From positions 1 through 64,000 of the forward strand of contig NZ_JAKLLH010000005.1 of assembly GCF_023150235.1 (NCBI RefSeq): a DNA stretch of 64,000 bases, in the 5' to 3' direction. The notes under the pieces were generated by a model. That model saw nothing but the letters and a program-made list of their open reading frames with translations. It had not been told where the DNA came from and made no database searches. The DNA comes from Azonexus sp. GTDB lineage: Bacteria; Pseudomonadota; Gammaproteobacteria; Burkholderiales; Rhodocyclaceae. Shown here in pieces: positions 52,226 to 61,940 of this stretch. Made by a program: the position numbers and the translations under genes. The stretch's first letter is position 1. Every line of letters starts with the position of its first letter.

Positions 52226-54091
52226 ATGTCCCGCCTTCGCTCCCTGCGCCCCAACCTGCGTCCGCTCTCGGTCCTGATTGCCAGCCTGCTGCTGATGCTG
52301 CTCGCCGGCAGCGTCGCCTACCGCTTCGCACAGCGGCTCGGGCTGGCCGACCTGCAGGCGACCGGGATGCACCGGCTGGAGCTGTATTCGGCCAGCCTCG
52401 AACGGGAAATCGGCAAGTACGCCTTCCTCCCCGGCACCCTGACCCTGCAACCGGAGGTGCTGCGCCTGCTGACCCGGCCGCAGGCGCAGACCGCCGCCGG
52501 GGTCAATGCCTTTCTCGAACAGCTCAACGAGCGCGCCGGCACCCTGTCGATCTACGTCATCGACCGCGACGGCCAGGTCCGCGCCTCCAGCAACTGGCGG
52601 CGACCGGACAGCTTCGTCGGCGAAGACCTCTCGTTCCGCCCCTACTTCCGCGACGCGCTGGCCAACGGCAACGGCCGTTTCTTCGGGATTGGCACCACCC
52701 GCGGCGAACCCGGCTATTACCTCTCGTCGGCGCTCGCCGCCGACGGCGAAATCCTCGGCGTCGCGGTAATCAAGGTCGGCCTCGAAAGTCTGGAAAAATC
52801 CTGGTCGACCGTGGAAGCGCCGGTCCTGGTCGGCGACGAAAATGGGGTGGTGATCCTCTCCTCGGTCGCCGACTGGAAATTCACCACCCTGCGCCCGCTC
52901 GACGACGAAACGCGCAAGGCCTTCGACCACACCCAGCAATACAACCGCCGCGCGCTGCAGCCGCTGAGGATCAAGGACCTCGCCGCGCTCGACCACGGCG
53001 CCCGGCTGGTGCGGATCGCCCGCGAATGGCCGGAAATGGCCACGGTCTACCCGGTAGTCGGGCGGTTTCTGACGCAATCGCGGCCGCTGCCCGGCACGCC
53101 GTGGACGCTGACGGTGTTTTCCCACCTCGAACAGGTCGACGACCTGGCGCAAAGCCGCGCCGCGCTGGCGGCGATTGCCGCCGCCTGCCTGTGCATGCTC
53201 GGCGCCATCGTCAACGAGCGTCGCCGCCACCTGCGCGACCGGCTGGCAGCGCGCGAGGCGCTGCAGAAAGCGCACGACGAACTCGAACGCAAGGTCGAGG
53301 AACGCACCGCCGACCTGTCCACCGCCAATCAGCAATTGCAGGACGAGATCGCCGAGCGCATCCGCGCCGAGCGGACCTTGCGCGCCGCCCAGGACGAACT
53401 GGTGCAGGCCGGCAAGCTGGCGGTGATCGGCCAGTTGTCGACCGGCATCGCCCACGAACTCAACCAGCCGCTGGCGGCGCTGCGCACGCTCTCGGGCAAT
53501 ACCGGCCGCTTCCTCGAACGCGGCGACCTCGACACCGCGCGCACCAACCTCGGCCGCATCGCTGACCTGGTCGACCGGATGGGGCGGATCACCGGCCAGT
53601 TGCGCAATTTCGCCCGCAAATCCGACGGCCAGTCGGCGCCGGTGCCGCTTTGCCACGCCGTCGATAACGCGCTGGGCCTGCTCGAAGCCCGGCTGCGCCG
53701 CGCCAGCGCGGTGGTCGAACGCAGTTGCCCGGCCGACGAACCGGTCGCGCTGTGCGACGCCAACCGCCTCGAACAGGTGCTGATCAACCTGATCGGCAAC
53801 GCCCTCGACGCGATGGCCGGGCAGGCCGCGCCGCGCATCGAACTGAGCTGGGACAGCGCCGCCGGCCGCATCCGCCTGGCCGTCCGCGACCACGGCCCCG
53901 GCCTCAGCGCCGAGGCCGAGCAACACCTGTTCGAACCCTTCTTCACCACCAAGCCGGCCGGCGACGGACTCGGCCTCGGCCTGGCGATCTCGGCCGGCAT
54001 CCTCCGCGATTTCGGCGGCAGCCTGCACGGCAGCAATCACCCCGACGGCGGCGCCGTCTTCACCCTGGAACTCCCCCGCCATGAGCGCTAG
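52226..54091 (+). CDS. dctB: C4-dicarboxylate sensor kinase DctB
   Basis: The 621-residue kinase has a transmembrane helix near 15-35, a periplasmic double-PAS sensor (residues ~40-300; LSIYVIDRDGQVRASSNW, FRPYFRDALANGNGRFFGIGTTRGEPGYYLSSAL), a second helix near 310-330 and a coiled coil. The histidine box is TGIAHELNQPLAALRTLSGN (H410) and the HATPase domain has LIGNALDAM, RDHGPGLS and GLGLGLAISAGI. The sensor motif GRFFGIGTTRGEPGYY is typical of DctB. Its end overlaps dctD by 11 bases. Confidence 0.93.
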   Translation: MSRLRSLRPNLRPLSVLIASLLLMLLAGSVAYRFAQRLGLADLQATGMHRLELYSASLEREIGKYAFLPGTLTLQPEVLRLLTRPQAQTAAGVNAFLEQLNERAGTLSIYVIDRDGQVRASSNWRRPDSFVGEDLSFRPYFRDALANGNGRFFGIGTTRGEPGYYLSSALAADGEILGVAVIKVGLESLEKSWSTVEAPVLVGDENGVVILSSVADWKFTTLRPLDDETRKAFDHTQQYNRRALQPLRIKDLAALDHGARLVRIAREWPEMATVYPVVGRFLTQSRPLPGTPWTLTVFSHLEQVDDLAQSRAALAAIAAACLCMLGAIVNERRRHLRDRLAAREALQKAHDELERKVEERTADLSTANQQLQDEIAERIRAERTLRAAQDELVQAGKLAVIGQLSTGIAHELNQPLAALRTLSGNTGRFLERGDLDTARTNLGRIADLVDRMGRITGQLRNFARKSDGQSAPVPLCHAVDNALGLLEARLRRASAVVERSCPADEPVALCDANRLEQVLINLIGNALDAMAGQAAPRIELSWDSAAGRIRLAVRDHGPGLSAEAEQHLFEPFFTTKPAGDGLGLGLAISAGILRDFGGSLHGSNHPDGGAVFTLELPRHER

Positions 54092-55415
54092 CGACACGCT
54101 GAAGATCCTGATCATCGAAGACGACCCCGATGTCGCACTCGGCTGCGAACAGGCGCTGCAACTCGAAGGCTTCGCCACCGACTGCGCCGGCAGCGCCGAA
54201 CAGGGCCGCCGCCGGATCGGCGCCGATTTCCCCGGCATCGTGGTCAGCGACATCCGCCTGCCCGGCCAGGACGGGATGCAGCTGCAGCGCGAACTGCAGG
54301 CGCTCGACCCGGAACTGCCGGTGATCCTGATCACCGGCCACGGCGACATTTCGATGGCGGTGCAGGCGATGAAGGACGGCGCCTACGACTTCCTGCAAAA
54401 GCCCTTCGCCCCGGAAGAGCTGGTCGACGTCGTCCGCCGCGCGCTCGACAAGCGGCGGCTGGTGCTCGAAGTGCGCGCCCTGCGCCGGCAGCTGGAACAG
54501 CGCGACCTGGTCGCCGCCCGGCTGATCGGCAACTCGCCGGGCATGCTGCGCGTGCGGGGCCTGATCGGCGCCCTCGCCAGCAGCGCCGCCGACGTGCTGA
54601 TCCACGGCGAAACCGGCACCGGCAAGGAACTGGTCGCCCGCTGCCTGCACGACGCCAGCCCGCGGCGCAAAGGCAATTTCGTCGCCATCAACTGTGGCGG
54701 CCTGCCGGAAACCCTGTTCGACAGCGAGATTTTCGGCCACGAAGCCGGCGCTTACACCGGCGCCGGCAAACGCCGCATCGGCAAGATCGAACACGCCAAC
54801 GGCGGCACCCTGTTCCTCGACGAAATCGAGACCATGCCGGTCCCGATGCAGATCAAGCTGCTGCGCGTGCTGCAGGAAAGAACCCTGGAACGGCTCGGCT
54901 CGAATACCAGCATTCCAATCGACATCCGCATCGTTGCGGCGACCAAGGAAGACCTGCTCAGCCTTGCCGACCAGGGTAAATTCCGCGCCGACCTCTATTA
55001 CCGGCTCTCGGTCGCGACCCTGCCGCTGCCGCCGCTGCGCGAACGCCGCGAAGACATTCCGCTGCTCTTCGAGCACTTCCTGCTGCAGGCCGCCGCCCGC
55101 CACGAGCGCCCGGAACCGGCGACCACCCCGGGCCGGCTGCAGCAACTGGTCGGCTACCAGTGGCCGGGCAATGTGCGCGAACTGCGCAACGTCGCCGACC
55201 GCTGCGTGCTCGGCATCGAAGCCGGCTCGCCGCCCTTCGGCCAGCCGCAGGGCGATGCCCCGCGCCCGCTCGCCGAAACCGTCGACGCCTTCGAGCGCGC
55301 CCTGATCGCCGACGCCCTGCGCCGCCACGGCACCCTCGCCCGCACCGCCGAAGCCCTGGCCGTGGCCAAGACCACGCTGCACGACAAGATCCGCAAGTAC
55401 GGGCTGGGAGAGTGA
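54081..55415 (+). CDS. dctD: sigma-54 response regulator DctD
   Basis: The 444-residue activator has a receiver domain ([46 protein letters not shown]). The AAA+ sigma-54 domain has Walker [39 protein letters not shown] and Walker [11 protein letters not shown] Fis-type helix-turn-helix lies at the C-terminus ([23 protein letters not shown]). The sigma-54 contact loop is GAYTGA rather than GAFTGA, a conservative change also known in functional activators. It likely drives the sigma-54 promoter before aspA-dctA. Overlap with dctB indicates coupling. Confidence 0.95.
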   Translation: MSASDTLKILIIEDDPDVALGCEQALQLEGFATDCAGSAEQGRRRIGADFPGIVVSDIRLPGQDGMQLQRELQALDPELPVILITGHGDISMAVQAMKDGAYDFLQKPFAPEELVDVVRRALDKRRLVLEVRALRRQLEQRDLVAARLIGNSPGMLRVRGLIGALASSAADVLIHGETGTGKELVARCLHDASPRRKGNFVAINCGGLPETLFDSEIFGHEAGAYTGAGKRRIGKIEHANGGTLFLDEIETMPVPMQIKLLRVLQERTLERLGSNTSIPIDIRIVAATKEDLLSLADQGKFRADLYYRLSVATLPLPPLRERREDIPLLFEHFLLQAAARHERPEPATTPGRLQQLVGYQWPGNVRELRNVADRCVLGIEAGSPPFGQPQGDAPRPLAETVDAFERALIADALRRHGTLARTAEALAVAKTTLHDKIRKYGLGE

Positions 55416-55532
55416 AAGTCGGCCTCCGTCGGTAGCTACCCCCTCCAAAGGTCTCGTTCCTCCCCGCCAAAAGGAGGGCAGACCCCCTCGGCTGGCTTGA
55501 GTAGAATCCCGGCCTCTCCGAGAGGAACCGAC

Positions 55533-56726
55533 ATGACCGACATTATTCTGCAGCAGTACCCGCTTTCCCCCTCCGCTTCCGCTACGTGCGTCCCGGCATC
55601 CGATCCCGACCCCATCGTCGGCGACCGGGTCGAATTGCAGTTGCTGACCACCCTGAAGTGCAACCTCAAGTGTACCTATTGCTCGCTGGGGGTCGGGGAT
55701 GTGCTCGGCTCGCAGAATCATGTCGAATACACCGTCGATGAACTGGCGGCTTTCGTGGACCGGCATCTGCAGGGCAAGGAGGTGTACGTCACCTTCTACG
55801 GTGGCGAGCCGACCTTGAATCTCGAGATGATGCTCGAAGTCATGCGCCGTTTTCCGCTCTTCCGCTTCCAGTTGCAGACCAACGGCACCCTGCTCGACGA
55901 TCTTCCCGCCTGGGCGCTTGGCCGGCTCTCCAATATCCTGGTCTCCATCGACGGTGGCGAGGCAACCACCGACGGTTATCGCGGTCGCGGCATTTACCGT
56001 CAGGTGCTGAAAAACCTGGCCAGCGTGCGCGACAAGATCGGCGGCACGGTGACCGCCCGCGTCACCTGGGGCAACCCGGATACCTCCTTCGATGAACTGG
56101 ACGAACTGGTCAGCGCCGATGGTCATTTCGACTACCTCTACTGGCAGTTCGTCGCCGACGAAATGTATGCCGGCGACGCGGTCGACAAGCGCAAGGCCGT
56201 GTTGCTGCCCTTGATCGAGAAATTTTTCGCGCGCACCGATGTGATTTATCCCCTGATTCCGCTGATGGGCATCGTCCGCAACAAGGTGCTGCCGACCCGT
56301 GGCCGCGAGCTTTACGCCGGGCTGACCCAGTGCCGGGTGTCGACGCATCTGATCAACGTCATGCCCAACGGTCAGATCTATCCCTGCCCGGACATGATGT
56401 ACGCGCCCGACATGCAGATGGGCGACGTGCGCGACAATTGGCTGAAGAAAAGCCCGCTGCAGCCGGCCCCGAGCATGCCCTGCGAAAGTTGCGAGGCCTT
56501 TTCGTGGTGTCGCCGCAACTGCATGAAGAATCTCTGGCTGGGTTACGTCAAGAACGACCTGCGCTACCGTGCCAATGTCGTCGAGCCGATCTGCGACCTG
56601 CTGCGCTTCATCGGCCGCGAAGTCGACAAGCACGATCCGCAAGCCTGGTTTGCCCGTCTTCCCGTGCCCTTGCGTCGCCAGATCACCGACTGTGAGGTTT
56701 ACGAGTACGTCGAGATCATGCCCTGA
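55533..56726 (+). CDS. radical SAM/SPASM-domain enzyme of unknown substrate
   Basis: The 397-residue protein has the radical SAM cluster motif CNLKCTYC (C43, C47, C50), a TIM-barrel with FYGGEPTLNLEMMLEVM and LQTNGTLLDD, and a C-terminal auxiliary-cluster (SPASM-like) region. Cysteines there lie in LTQCRVSTHL, IYPCPDMM, and CESCEAFSWCRRNCMKN. Such enzymes modify peptides or act as anaerobic sulfatase-type maturases. No precursor peptide gene or exporter is visible next to it, so the substrate is unknown. GAGAGGAAC precedes ATG 55533. The upstream gap contains an imperfect hairpin (55450-55484). Confidence 0.88.
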   Translation: MTDIILQQYPLSPSASATCVPASDPDPIVGDRVELQLLTTLKCNLKCTYCSLGVGDVLGSQNHVEYTVDELAAFVDRHLQGKEVYVTFYGGEPTLNLEMMLEVMRRFPLFRFQLQTNGTLLDDLPAWALGRLSNILVSIDGGEATTDGYRGRGIYRQVLKNLASVRDKIGGTVTARVTWGNPDTSFDELDELVSADGHFDYLYWQFVADEMYAGDAVDKRKAVLLPLIEKFFARTDVIYPLIPLMGIVRNKVLPTRGRELYAGLTQCRVSTHLINVMPNGQIYPCPDMMYAPDMQMGDVRDNWLKKSPLQPAPSMPCESCEAFSWCRRNCMKNLWLGYVKNDLRYRANVVEPICDLLRFIGREVDKHDPQAWFARLPVPLRRQITDCEVYEYVEIMP

Positions 56727-56786
56727 GTGTGCCGGCGACGGCCTGGCAGCAGGACTCTTCCCTCGCCGCCAGGCGTCGCGCCCTGC

Positions 56787-57428
56787 TTACCCCAGGCGGA
56801 TGCGGGGAAGCGTCGATTCCACGCTATCCTCGGCCATGCACGCTTCGCCGGGAACGGTCTTCAAGGGGATCACCCCGGCCCAGGCCGGCCAGTTCAAATC
56901 CGCCGGCTCGTCCTTCACCCCCTGGTTGCGGATCTTGGCCGCGGCCTCGGTCAGCGGAATTCGCAGCACGCTGGTGGCGTTCAGCTCCTTGTCCGTGATC
57001 GGGCGCAGGCTCGACCAACGTCCGGGATAGAGGCCGTCGATCAGCGCCTGCAGGCTGCGCCGTTTTTTCTCGGGATCGTCGATGAGCTCGAAGCGACCGT
57101 AGATCACCGCTGAACGGTAGTTCATCGAGTGGTGCATGGCCGAGCGCGCCAGAACCAGGCCATCGGCGAGGGCAATCGTGACGCAGGCTTCGCTCGTCGT
57201 CAGGGCCTTGAACATGCGCGAGGCCCTGGCACCGTGGATGTGGAGGTACTCGCCTTCGCGCCAGTGCGTGCAGGGGAGGGCGTGCACGCCGCCGTCAATC
57301 TGGAAGGCAATGTTGCAGATCGGGCTGGCGTCGACAATGGCGTGGATGGTTTCGGCATCATAGTGAGCGCGTTCCGGCAGGCGGCGGATGCGGGTGCGCG
57401 AAGAGGGGGCCGCGGGATGGCGGATCAT
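56787..57428 (-). CDS. PNPOx-like FMN-binding split-barrel protein
   Basis: The 213-residue protein resembles the pyridoxamine 5'-phosphate oxidase-like family (DUF-type flavin reductase split barrel): TIHAIVDASPICNIAFQIDGGVHALPCTHW, ARASRMFKALTTSEACVTIALADGLVLARSAMHHSMNYRSAVIYGRFE. It likely binds FMN or a related cofactor. Its gene is divergent from a MocR-type regulator with a 95-base shared gap. Such pairs are common, and the regulator probably controls this gene. The exact reaction is unknown. Confidence 0.85.
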   Translation of the reverse strand: MIRHPAAPSSRTRIRRLPERAHYDAETIHAIVDASPICNIAFQIDGGVHALPCTHWREGEYLHIHGARASRMFKALTTSEACVTIALADGLVLARSAMHHSMNYRSAVIYGRFELIDDPEKKRRSLQALIDGLYPGRWSSLRPITDKELNATSVLRIPLTEAAAKIRNQGVKDEPADLNWPAWAGVIPLKTVPGEACMAEDSVESTLPRIRLG

Positions 57429-57474
57429 GTTCTGGCTCCAGTGAATATCATCGGGTGTCTCGACTTTATGGGGC

Positions 57475-57500
57475 TTGTGGTACCTTTCGTAGCGCCACAA
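57475..57500. promoter_or_regulatory. inverted repeat in the PNPOx/MocR divergent gap
   Basis: TTGTGG (57475-57480) and CCACAA (57495-57500) are separated by 14 bases, centrally in the gap between the divergent genes. This is where a MocR-type regulator would bind. The assignment is inferred from position only. Confidence 0.35.
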
Positions 57501-57523
57501 CTCAAGCTGTTCATGGAGCCACG

Positions 57524-58969
57524 ATGGAGCTCGACTGGCTGCTCGCTCCGCCGCTGCCGGCAGGCATGCCGCAACAACAACTGATTTATCGCCGCTTGCG
57601 CGAGGCCATTCTCGCCGGCCGTCTCGGGCCGGGAACCCGCCTTCCCGCCAGCCGTGTCCTGGCGACCTCGCTGAAAATCGCACGCAACAGCGTCCTCTTC
57701 GCCTACGAGCAGTTGGTGGCCGAGGGCTGCCTGCTCGCCGATCGCCAGGGGACGCGTGTCGCGCCGCTGGCTGGATTGCGCTCCGAGCCGACCGGCGCTG
57801 CGGAGCGGGTGGCGCCATCCCCGAGCTTGTCCGGCCGGGCGGCTTGCGCCCTGCAGACCGAGCCCGTCGACGGTATGGCGGGGCTGCTCTTCGCGCCCGG
57901 CATGCCGGACTATGCGGCCTTTCCCTTTCGCAGCTGGCGCGCCAGCCTTGAACGCGCTTGGCGCGAGGTGGGGTGGCGCCAGCTCGACTATGCCGTGCGC
58001 GGGGGCGATCCCGCCTTGCGCCAGGCGCTGGCGACCCATTTGTCCACGGTGCGTGGCCTGGCCGTGGAGCCTTGCCAGATCGTGATTACCGGCGGCACGC
58101 AGTCGGCCCTCGACCTCTGCGCCAGATTGTTGGCCGATCACGGCGATACCGTCTGGACGGAAAATCCGGGCTATCTTGCCGCTCGCGTCGCTTTTTCCCT
58201 GGCCGGGCTGCGGCTGCACGACGTCGCACTCGATCACGAAGGCCTGGCGCCGAAGGAGGACGATTGGTGCCGGCATCCTCCCCGCCTGATTGCCGTCACG
58301 CCGTCGCACCAGTACCCGATGGGTTGTGTGATGTCCCTTTCGCGGCGCCTGGCGTTGATCGAGCGCGCCCGCCAGGCCGGGGCCTGGATCATCGAGGACG
58401 ATTACGATAGCGAATTCCGCCGTACCGGCCCCGCGCCGCTGGCGCTATTCGGCCTGCAAACCGGCGCACCGGTGGTCTATGTCGGCACTTTCAGCAAGAC
58501 TCTTTATCCCGGCTTGCGTCTCGGCTACCTCGTCTTGCCCCATGCCATTGCTGCCGATTTTGCCCTGGCTGCCGCCCGTGCCACGCGCGCCGGACAGGGG
58601 ATGGAACAGCGGGCGCTGGCCGATTTCATTGTTCGTGGCAGTTACACGCTTCATCTGCGCCGCATGCGCGCGCGCTACGCAGCGCGGCAACTGGCGCTGC
58701 GCAAGGCCCTGAAGGCAAGCTTCGGCGCCGGGGTGAACTTGTCGGGAGGCGAGGCCGGCTTGCATCTGGCCATGCACCTGCCGCCCACGCGATGCGACCG
58801 GGAGGTGGTCCGGCAGGCATCGGCCCTGGGGCTGGGGGTCCGCGCCCTGAGTACCTATGCGCGGGCGCCGGTGATGTGCAACGGCCTGGTGCTCGGTTAC
58901 GGCAACATGGCGGAAGAAAGTATCGCCGAAGCGGTTCGGCGACTGGTCGTGGCTGTCGATTCATCGTAA
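57524..58969 (+). CDS. MocR-family (GntR-aminotransferase fusion) regulator
   Basis: The 481-residue protein has an N-terminal GntR-type winged helix (LIYRRLREAILAGRLGPGTRLPASRVLATSLKIARNSVLFAYEQLVAEG). A fold-type-I aminotransferase domain follows, with ITGGTQSALDLCARLL, VTPSHQYPMGCVMSLSRR, IIEDDYDSEFR and the PLP lysine in FSKTLYPGLRLGY. MocR/PdxR proteins sense pyridoxal phosphate or amino acids. Divergent orientation to the PNPOx-like gene supports control of vitamin B6-related or flavin enzyme genes. The start is the first ATG after the intergenic operator-like repeat. Confidence 0.93.
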   Translation: MELDWLLAPPLPAGMPQQQLIYRRLREAILAGRLGPGTRLPASRVLATSLKIARNSVLFAYEQLVAEGCLLADRQGTRVAPLAGLRSEPTGAAERVAPSPSLSGRAACALQTEPVDGMAGLLFAPGMPDYAAFPFRSWRASLERAWREVGWRQLDYAVRGGDPALRQALATHLSTVRGLAVEPCQIVITGGTQSALDLCARLLADHGDTVWTENPGYLAARVAFSLAGLRLHDVALDHEGLAPKEDDWCRHPPRLIAVTPSHQYPMGCVMSLSRRLALIERARQAGAWIIEDDYDSEFRRTGPAPLALFGLQTGAPVVYVGTFSKTLYPGLRLGYLVLPHAIAADFALAAARATRAGQGMEQRALADFIVRGSYTLHLRRMRARYAARQLALRKALKASFGAGVNLSGGEAGLHLAMHLPPTRCDREVVRQASALGLGVRALSTYARAPVMCNGLVLGYGNMAEESIAEAVRRLVVAVDSS

Positions 58970-58984
58970 GACTAATTCCGGTTT

Positions 58985-59112
58985 GAAACCCCGCCCTTCA
59001 GGGCGGTGGGAGCCGACCCCGGCCTGAAGGCCGGGGTTTCAGGCGACCGTTTTGGGAGGGGGTGCAAACCTCTTCCAAAACATGTTTGACCGACAGGCAT
59101 GAATGCCTGTCG
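58985..59112. repeat. cluster of four hairpins between the MocR and AddB-like genes
   Basis: Outer arms GAAACCCCG (58985-58993) and CGGGGTTTC (59032-59040) enclose two inner GC hairpins (GCCCTTCAGGGC; GGCCTGAAGGCC). A third hairpin pairs GTTTTGG with CCAAAAC (~59049-59081). A fourth is a perfect CGACAGGCAT/ATGCCTGTCG stem (59091-59112). No protein is encoded. CCCTTCAGGGCGG-type hairpins recall the ends of IS200/IS605-type elements, and the array may be a remnant of one. Confidence 0.6.
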
Positions 59113-59180
59113 CTAATTTCTTGCTGAAAAAGAAATCGGCCGCCTTGGCCGGCGTGGGGGCCAGCCTCTAAAATCCCGCC

Positions 59181-61919
59181 ATGGACAATACCGGCAAGCC
59201 CGCTCCCGGCGGCGAAGTGCTTTATCTCTGCGCTACCTTGCGCCTGGCGCAGACCCTGCGTCGGCGCCCGCTCTCCGGCGTCGGTGCCTGGCGCACGCCG
59301 CAGGCCTTGACGCTGGCTCAGTGGTTTGCCCAGCTTGCCGACGAGGCTTTGCTCTGTGGTTTGGGCGACTTGCCGCAGGCGCTCGATCCCTATGCCGAAT
59401 GCCTGCTCTGGGAGCAGGTGATCGCCGAGGCTCTGGGACAGACGGCGGGGGCGGCGGCGCTGCTTTTCGATTTGCAGGGCATGGCGAAATCGGCTATTGG
59501 CGCCCGGCAGCTGACCCGCCAGTGGCCGGCCTTGCAGGCGGCACTGGCCAGTACGACGCTGGCCGACGAAGCGCGCCTGTTCGCGGGCTGGCAGGAGGCT
59601 TTCACCCGTCGTTGCGAGGCCCATGCCTGGATCGATGTCGCCGGCTGGCAGCGCCGGCTGCTCGACCTGTTGGCGGCTGGCGCCTTCGCCTTGCCGGCGC
59701 AACTGTATTGCATCGGCTTCGACCGGCTGACGCCGCTGGAATCGGAGTTGCTGGCGATCCTTGCCGCGCGGGGTGTCGTCGTCGAGCAGGTGGCATTTTG
59801 GCCGGAAATCACGGTCGACCGTGAAAAACGGGCAAAAAGCCGCCAGTTGCACGCCGCCGCCGATGTCCGCGACGAGTGCGCGGCGGCGGTGGCCTGGGTG
59901 ACGGAGAAGCTGGCAACACCCGAAGGGCGGGCCCCCGATTTCAGCATCGGCATTGTCGTGCCACACCTGGCCGAGGTGCGCGAGCAGTTGGAGGGCCTGC
60001 TCGACGATGCCCTGCATCCGCAGACCCTGCGCCCCGACCTGGCCGAACTGCCGCGCTCCTACAATTTTTCCCTGGGCCGGCCGCTGGCGGCACAGCCACT
60101 GGTGGCCAGCGCGCTCGACCTGCTGGCGCTGGCCGGCTTGCGCGGCAAGGTCGAGCAGGCGCGCTTTCGCGGACTGCTGCTAGGGAACGGCTGGAGTGGC
60201 GATGTCGCCGAGGCCGATGCGCGGGCGCGGCTGGAAGCGCGCGTGCGTCGCGATCTGGCTTATTTCACTCATTGGCCGGCGGTATTGCGCCTGGCCGGAC
60301 AAGAGGATGATGCGGAAGTCATGCCCCGCAGCCTGGCCGCCCTGCGTGCGCTCGCCGGCTGTGCCGACCGCTGGCCGCGTCGCCAGTCGCCGGCAGCCTG
60401 GGCCAATGACTTCTCGGCGGTCCTGGTAGCGGCAGGCTGGCCCGGCGAACGTCCGCTATCGAGCCACGAATTCCAGGCGCGGCGAGCTTTTGGCGAACTG
60501 CTGGTGGATTTCTCCCGTCTCGACCCCTTGCTCGGCAGCATCGACCGTGGCACCGCCCTGCGCCGCCTGGGCGAACTTTGCCGCCAGCGCGTCTTCCAGC
60601 CGGAAACCCGTGGCCAACCGACGATCCAGGTACTCGGAGTGCTCGAAAGTGCCGGTCTGCGCTTCGATGCGCTATGGATCATGGGCATGAACGACGACCA
60701 ATGGCCACCCGCGCCGCGTCCGAACCCGCTCCTGCCGGCCGAAGTCCAGCGCGCCGTCGCCGCCGCCCATGCCAGCGCCGAGGTCGAGCTGGATTTTGCC
60801 TGCCGGGTGCAGGCTCGCCTGCTGCAGGCGGCACCGGAAATCGTGCTCTCCTGGGCTCAAGCCGACGGCAACCGTATCCGCCGGGCCAGCCCCCTGCTCG
60901 ACATGCGCTGGCCCCGCCTGCCCTCCCTTCGGCCCTGCCCATCTCCGCTACGTGCCGAGGCGAGGGCGGCAGGTAACGCCTGCGAGGAAATCGTCGATAC
61001 CCAGGCGCCGCCCCTCGCCGCCGGCGAACGCGTGGCCGGCGGCAGCTGGCTGCTGCGGGCGCAGGCGATCTGTCCGGCCTGGGCCTTTTACCAGTTCCGC
61101 CTGCACGCCGAAGCGCTCGACGAAGCGGTCGAAGGGCTCGATCCGGCGGCGCGCGGGACCTTGGTGCATGGCGCGCTCGAAGCCTTCTGGAAAGCCACCG
61201 GCGATTCGACCCGCTTGCGCGCGCAAAGCCCGGAAGGCCGGGCCACGGCGGTGGCCAGCGCCTGCGAGACGGCGCTGGCCGGCTACGAGCACGAACGGCG
61301 CAGCCCTTTACCGCCCCGTTTCCGCGTTCTCGAAGCGGCACGGCTGCAACGGCTGCTGTTGCGCTGGCTGGCGCTCGAAGCCGAACGCGGCGGCGAATTC
61401 CGCGTCCTTGCCTGCGAACAGCCGGCGAGCGTCGAGATCGAAGGTATTCAGGTCAAGATGGTGGTCGACCGTATCGATGCGCTTGCCGACGGCCAGTTGA
61501 TCCTCGATTACAAAACCGGCGCCGCGATCGACGTCAGAAACTGGGCCTCACCGCGGATCACCGAGCCGCAACTGCCGATCTACGCGGCCCTGGTGCCCGC
61601 CGCCAGTGGTACCGTGGCGGTGGCTTTTGCCAAGGTCCTGCCCGACAAGCCGGCCTTTGCCGGTGTTGCCGCCAGCGGCGAGCTGTTGCCCGGCGTTCCG
61701 GGACTGGGCGACGGCAAGCAGCGGATCTTCGCCGGCGAGGATTTCCCCGATTGGGACAGCGTCCTCGACCACTGGCGCCAACGGCTGCAGGCCGTTGCCC
61801 GGGAAGTCCGGGCCGGCGAGGCCGGCGTCGTCTTCAGCGACGAAAAACTGCTGCAATACTGCGAGCTCAAGCCGCTACTGCGCTTGCCCGAACGGCGGCG
61901 CTGGCTGGCACGTCCTTAA
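59181..61919 (+). CDS. AddB-like PD-(D/E)XK nuclease-family DNA repair protein
   Basis: The 912-residue protein matches the 'probable DNA repair protein' type of AddB/RecB-like proteins. An inactivated helicase-like N-terminal region (YLCATLRLAQTLRRRP, TLAQWFAQL; IGIVVPHLAEVREQLEGLLDDAL; LGVLESAGLRFDALWIMGMNDDQWPP) is followed by a C-terminal PD-(D/E)XK nuclease (RGTLVHGALEAFW, VDRIDALADGQLILDYKTG with the DxK catalytic core, and EPQLPIYAAL). The partner UvrD/AddA-like helicase gene usually next to it is absent. A GTCGAC palindrome copy inside the gene codes for ITVDREKR near residue 210. No canonical Walker A is visible in the N-terminal part. Confidence 0.85.
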   Translation: MDNTGKPAPGGEVLYLCATLRLAQTLRRRPLSGVGAWRTPQALTLAQWFAQLADEALLCGLGDLPQALDPYAECLLWEQVIAEALGQTAGAAALLFDLQGMAKSAIGARQLTRQWPALQAALASTTLADEARLFAGWQEAFTRRCEAHAWIDVAGWQRRLLDLLAAGAFALPAQLYCIGFDRLTPLESELLAILAARGVVVEQVAFWPEITVDREKRAKSRQLHAAADVRDECAAAVAWVTEKLATPEGRAPDFSIGIVVPHLAEVREQLEGLLDDALHPQTLRPDLAELPRSYNFSLGRPLAAQPLVASALDLLALAGLRGKVEQARFRGLLLGNGWSGDVAEADARARLEARVRRDLAYFTHWPAVLRLAGQEDDAEVMPRSLAALRALAGCADRWPRRQSPAAWANDFSAVLVAAGWPGERPLSSHEFQARRAFGELLVDFSRLDPLLGSIDRGTALRRLGELCRQRVFQPETRGQPTIQVLGVLESAGLRFDALWIMGMNDDQWPPAPRPNPLLPAEVQRAVAAAHASAEVELDFACRVQARLLQAAPEIVLSWAQADGNRIRRASPLLDMRWPRLPSLRPCPSPLRAEARAAGNACEEIVDTQAPPLAAGERVAGGSWLLRAQAICPAWAFYQFRLHAEALDEAVEGLDPAARGTLVHGALEAFWKATGDSTRLRAQSPEGRATAVASACETALAGYEHERRSPLPPRFRVLEAARLQRLLLRWLALEAERGGEFRVLACEQPASVEIEGIQVKMVVDRIDALADGQLILDYKTGAAIDVRNWASPRITEPQLPIYAALVPAASGTVAVAFAKVLPDKPAFAGVAASGELLPGVPGLGDGKQRIFAGEDFPDWDSVLDHWRQRLQAVAREVRAGEAGVVFSDEKLLQYCELKPLLRLPERRRWLARP

Positions 61920-61940
61920 GGAGGATACACCGTCAAAACT
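61918..61940 (+). promoter_or_regulatory. strong ribosome-binding site without a following start codon
   Basis: AAGGAGG (61918-61924) overlaps the stop codon of the AddB-like gene, in the position where the ribosome-binding site of a coupled downstream gene is expected. The next 7-10 bases contain no ATG, GTG or TTG. A short ATG ORF at 61970 runs only 11 codons. It may be the remnant of a lost partner gene. A degenerate GTCGAC palindrome lies at 61956. Confidence 0.4.
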
